Shown here in pieces: positions 61,694 through 64,000 of a stretch of DNA of 64,000 nt. Under the pieces are notes generated by a model. The model saw only the letters and a program-made list of their open reading frames with translations, was not told the origin of the DNA and did not search any database. The position numbers were made by a program, and so were the translations under genes. Origin of the DNA: Yersinia massiliensis (GTDB lineage: Bacteria > Pseudomonadota > Gammaproteobacteria > Enterobacterales > Enterobacteriaceae); contig NZ_CP028488.1 of NCBI RefSeq assembly GCF_003048255.1, forward strand, positions 1 to 64,000, written 5' to 3'. How positions within the stretch are numbered: the first letter of the stretch is position 1; the number at the start of each line of letters is the position of its first letter.

Positions 61694-63826
61694 CTATTTT
61701 ATGCCATCGGAATTATCGCTACTTCCTTTATTCATTGATTTTAACCCTGGAGTCCTCTCAAGTCCACGACCAAATCCAGCAAATATGCTTTTAGTTGATT
61801 CAGCGATTCCACCAAGAATACCAGCTGCTTCACGCCCACCTAACCAAGAAATGATGTAGTCCGGCATGGTAACTTGCAGAGCAAAAACTCGGGTAACCGT
61901 CGTAGTGCAGATCCTTGCATAAACCAATAAAATTCCTGCTAGTGAAATCAAACCGGTAAATGAATTTGCCTGTACATTGGCTATTGTGGCACCGAACATT
62001 AAGTTAAGTAACGTGCCTAATGCGACAATAACTATGCTTGCAAAAACAAAGCCAAACACCATTAGCATAGGTCTAATCATGACATCGATAAGGAAGATGT
62101 AACCGTAAGCAGACCTGTGTCCCCCCTCTCTCTCAGTTGCAATATGGGTTGCTGCCCAAAGGGTTCCTCCTGTAGCACCAACCAATACACTGACAACCCA
62201 GTTAGCAGCAGAAGCTAACCAATAAATAAAAGGTATAAAAGGTAAATATATTGACAGGCTAAAACCGACACTAAGTAATATAAGTAATATGAAATAAACT
62301 GCAGGAGCCGCTGCTAAAATCGCATTTTTAGCGAAACTTCCAAGGCCTAAAGAGACAACTTTTATAATCAAACTATCGGAAGCCGTTTCAGCGGCTATTC
62401 TAGCTGCGCTAAATACGGTATAAACAATTTCGGCCCCCCCTAATGTATAGTCGCCTACAGCTTTCATTTTCAATAAAGGATTCATCTGATCACTTCCAAC
62501 GGTCAAATTTCCCATTTGAGATGTGGCAATAAAGTTTGCCAGCCTCAGCATTGGGCCGTTAAAGATACCAACAAAGACTGCGTCAGATGTTGAGGCATCG
62601 GTAGCTTGTTGAGTGTCTTTAGTACCCTGCGTCCCAAGAGGTGGGGTGTAGCTAGAGTTCTGCAGTTGGGCTTGATACGCAGTTTTGATGCTAGTGTAGA
62701 CATCACCCGCCCCTAGATCACCCACTCCAGACATACCTGCAATTACAGGTTTTAGTTGAACTGCCTCATTAATTTTGTTGTTAGCTGTAGCGAATGTTTG
62801 ATACCAAGAACCCAATGCGAGCCATCCATTTTTTTTCAATTGCGCCGTCAAAACAGATGCTAATTGATCTGCTTGTCCCTGCGCATTTAATGCCTGATTT
62901 ATTCTATCTTCATAAGCTCGCGCCGATTTTTGTATATCAGTTTCAGCATCGGGTAGAGAGCCACTACCATTTGTCTGTTTATTTGTAACAGATGTAACAA
63001 ATTGAGATGCTGACTGAGATAGAGTATTTTGCATCTCGTTCATTGCACTACGTTGTGCATTTATGATGCTTTCAGTGTTAATTGGTACCGGGAATAACCA
63101 GCTTGTCGTTTGATCAATGAGACTTTCTGGAAGACGGGCTGACCCGCATAGAGCACTACCGTTCCCAATTTCAAAGCCATCTGGCAGGGTACTGATTCGC
63201 ATCAATGGCGTGCCACCTTGACCATATTGTTGATACATAGTGTTGAGTTCACTATTGATGCCGTATAAACAGAGGTTCATTTCATAGATAGCTCGTGCTG
63301 CCCCGACAGTTTGGGGTGCAACGGGTTGTACCACCAGAGAATAGCCATCCTCCATTAAATCAACGATGCGGTCTGTCACCAAATTAGCGCTGCCAATACC
63401 CATAACCGAAGCAGCCCACAAGAAGGTGAGTTGAGCAATTGACCAACCGGAAACAGTAGGGACTAGAGTCAGAAAACCCGCAGCGGTGCTCACTGGCCCA
63501 ACCATTGAACTACCTTGGTTAAAAACCTGTCCATTCTGGCCAGCTTTGACCAGATGCTTGAGTGTAACAAGCAGGAACCAGACAACGGCAATAGCCATAA
63601 CGATACCGTTAAAAACAAAGAACATCTGACCGATCATACTGGAATCGGTTGATAGTGGGTTAGTGACAACGTCACCAAAAATCATAACCAGGATTTGGCG
63701 GGATAAATCAGAGCTACGTTTTGCTGCCTGTTCGATAGTGCTAAAACTTACCGCTGTATCGGCCCAAGCGTTAACGGTAAACAGGTACAACAATACGCTA
63801 GCCATTATTTTTCGTATGGCATTCAT
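61694..63826 (-). CDS. traY: TraY/DotA-type integral membrane protein
   Basis: 710 residues. Signal-like start MNAIRKIMASVLLYLFTVNA-WADT, one TM at about 70-90, a large periplasmic region (about 140-440) and a C-terminal cluster of TM helices (about 490-650), then GGREAAGILGGIAESTKSIF. This is the DotA/TraY topology of type IVB secretion systems; in IncI plasmids TraY is the recipient-side target of ExcA. Intact. Confidence 0.9.
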   Translation of the reverse strand: MNAIRKIMASVLLYLFTVNAWADTAVSFSTIEQAAKRSSDLSRQILVMIFGDVVTNPLSTDSSMIGQMFFVFNGIVMAIAVVWFLLVTLKHLVKAGQNGQVFNQGSSMVGPVSTAAGFLTLVPTVSGWSIAQLTFLWAASVMGIGSANLVTDRIVDLMEDGYSLVVQPVAPQTVGAARAIYEMNLCLYGINSELNTMYQQYGQGGTPLMRISTLPDGFEIGNGSALCGSARLPESLIDQTTSWLFPVPINTESIINAQRSAMNEMQNTLSQSASQFVTSVTNKQTNGSGSLPDAETDIQKSARAYEDRINQALNAQGQADQLASVLTAQLKKNGWLALGSWYQTFATANNKINEAVQLKPVIAGMSGVGDLGAGDVYTSIKTAYQAQLQNSSYTPPLGTQGTKDTQQATDASTSDAVFVGIFNGPMLRLANFIATSQMGNLTVGSDQMNPLLKMKAVGDYTLGGAEIVYTVFSAARIAAETASDSLIIKVVSLGLGSFAKNAILAAAPAVYFILLILLSVGFSLSIYLPFIPFIYWLASAANWVVSVLVGATGGTLWAATHIATEREGGHRSAYGYIFLIDVMIRPMLMVFGFVFASIVIVALGTLLNLMFGATIANVQANSFTGLISLAGILLVYARICTTTVTRVFALQVTMPDYIISWLGGREAAGILGGIAESTKSIFAGFGRGLERTPGLKSMNKGSSDNSDGIK

Positions 63827-64000
63827 AGTATTGGCTCACAGATATATAGAGGTGCCCGCCTGGGTTAACAGGTGAGGATGGAAAAGCTCATGGGATAGTA
63901 GAAGGCTAAAACTGTAGGTCGATTACTTGAGTCGTAGGGTTATTTGCGTATATCAAGCAATCGTTTTTTACTCTTTACTTGCGGTGATGATGAGATTGTT
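63827..64000. other. Upstream of traY, no gene called
   Basis: 174 bases to the window end. In IncI/IncL order the next gene would be traX; no complete frame is visible, and too little sequence is present to identify a 3' end. Confidence 0.3.

Overview
The window is a piece of a large conjugative plasmid from an enterobacterium (order Enterobacterales). The evidence is a Rep_3-type iteron replicon, a P1-like ParABS partition locus, F-plasmid-like ResD, KfrA, PsiA/PsiB, ArdA and StbA/ParM, and an IncI/IncL-type (Dot/Icm-related) transfer region with a MOBP relaxase. An Hcp gene, a type Va autotransporter and the generally AT-rich genes would fit a Yersinia- or Serratia-like host, but the sequence does not prove the species. 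The backbone is a mosaic of IncF-, P1- and IncL/I-type parts.

Layout. 1-5.4 kb: autotransporter, LuxR-type regulator, IS91-family transposase and gene debris. 5.8-7.2 kb: repA with 22-bp iterons on both sides, an AT-rich stretch and a DnaA box. 7.56-15.6 kb: an hcp gene abutting a complete Tn3-family transposon with 38-bp ends. Its tnpA is essentially the classical Tn3 transposase, but in place of a resistance gene it carries a class 2 OLD nuclease and a UvrD-like helicase (Gabija-type GajA/GajB), translationally coupled to the resolvase. 15.6-30.7 kb: a defence-like island with an Abi C-terminal protein, ResD, two HEPN-like proteins, a kfrA/protease-like/membrane-protein operon, a PIN protein, an Abi-type HEPN protein, a SIR2-HerA pair and a ParDE toxin-antitoxin. 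31-33.3 kb: parA, parB, parS. 33.6-35.2 kb: a broken umuDC locus with insertion-sequence remnants.

35.3-52 kb is the conjugative leading region. All its genes lie on the + strand: orf273-type methylase, parM/parR, a double-HTH protein, higBA, ardA, a ParB-like protein, psiB, psiA, a DUF932 protein and many small unknown ORFs. Eight long, hairpin-rich non-coding leader modules precede individual genes or operons and are visibly related to one another. About 52.65 kb is an oriT with an IncP/IncI-like nick motif whose polarity sends this region into the recipient first. 52.8-63.8 kb: mobB/mobA, then on the - strand a broken nuc, trbC, trbB, trbA, an exclusion-like gene and traY.

How it fits together: the relaxase nicks oriT; TrbC (coupling protein), TrbA and TraY belong to the type IVB-like channel. 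The first DNA into the recipient encodes anti-restriction and SOS-inhibition functions, with leaders placed and oriented as expected for single-strand promoters. The island and the Gabija transposon would then protect the plasmid host from phages or competing plasmids, while two partition systems and two toxin-antitoxin pairs stabilise the replicon.
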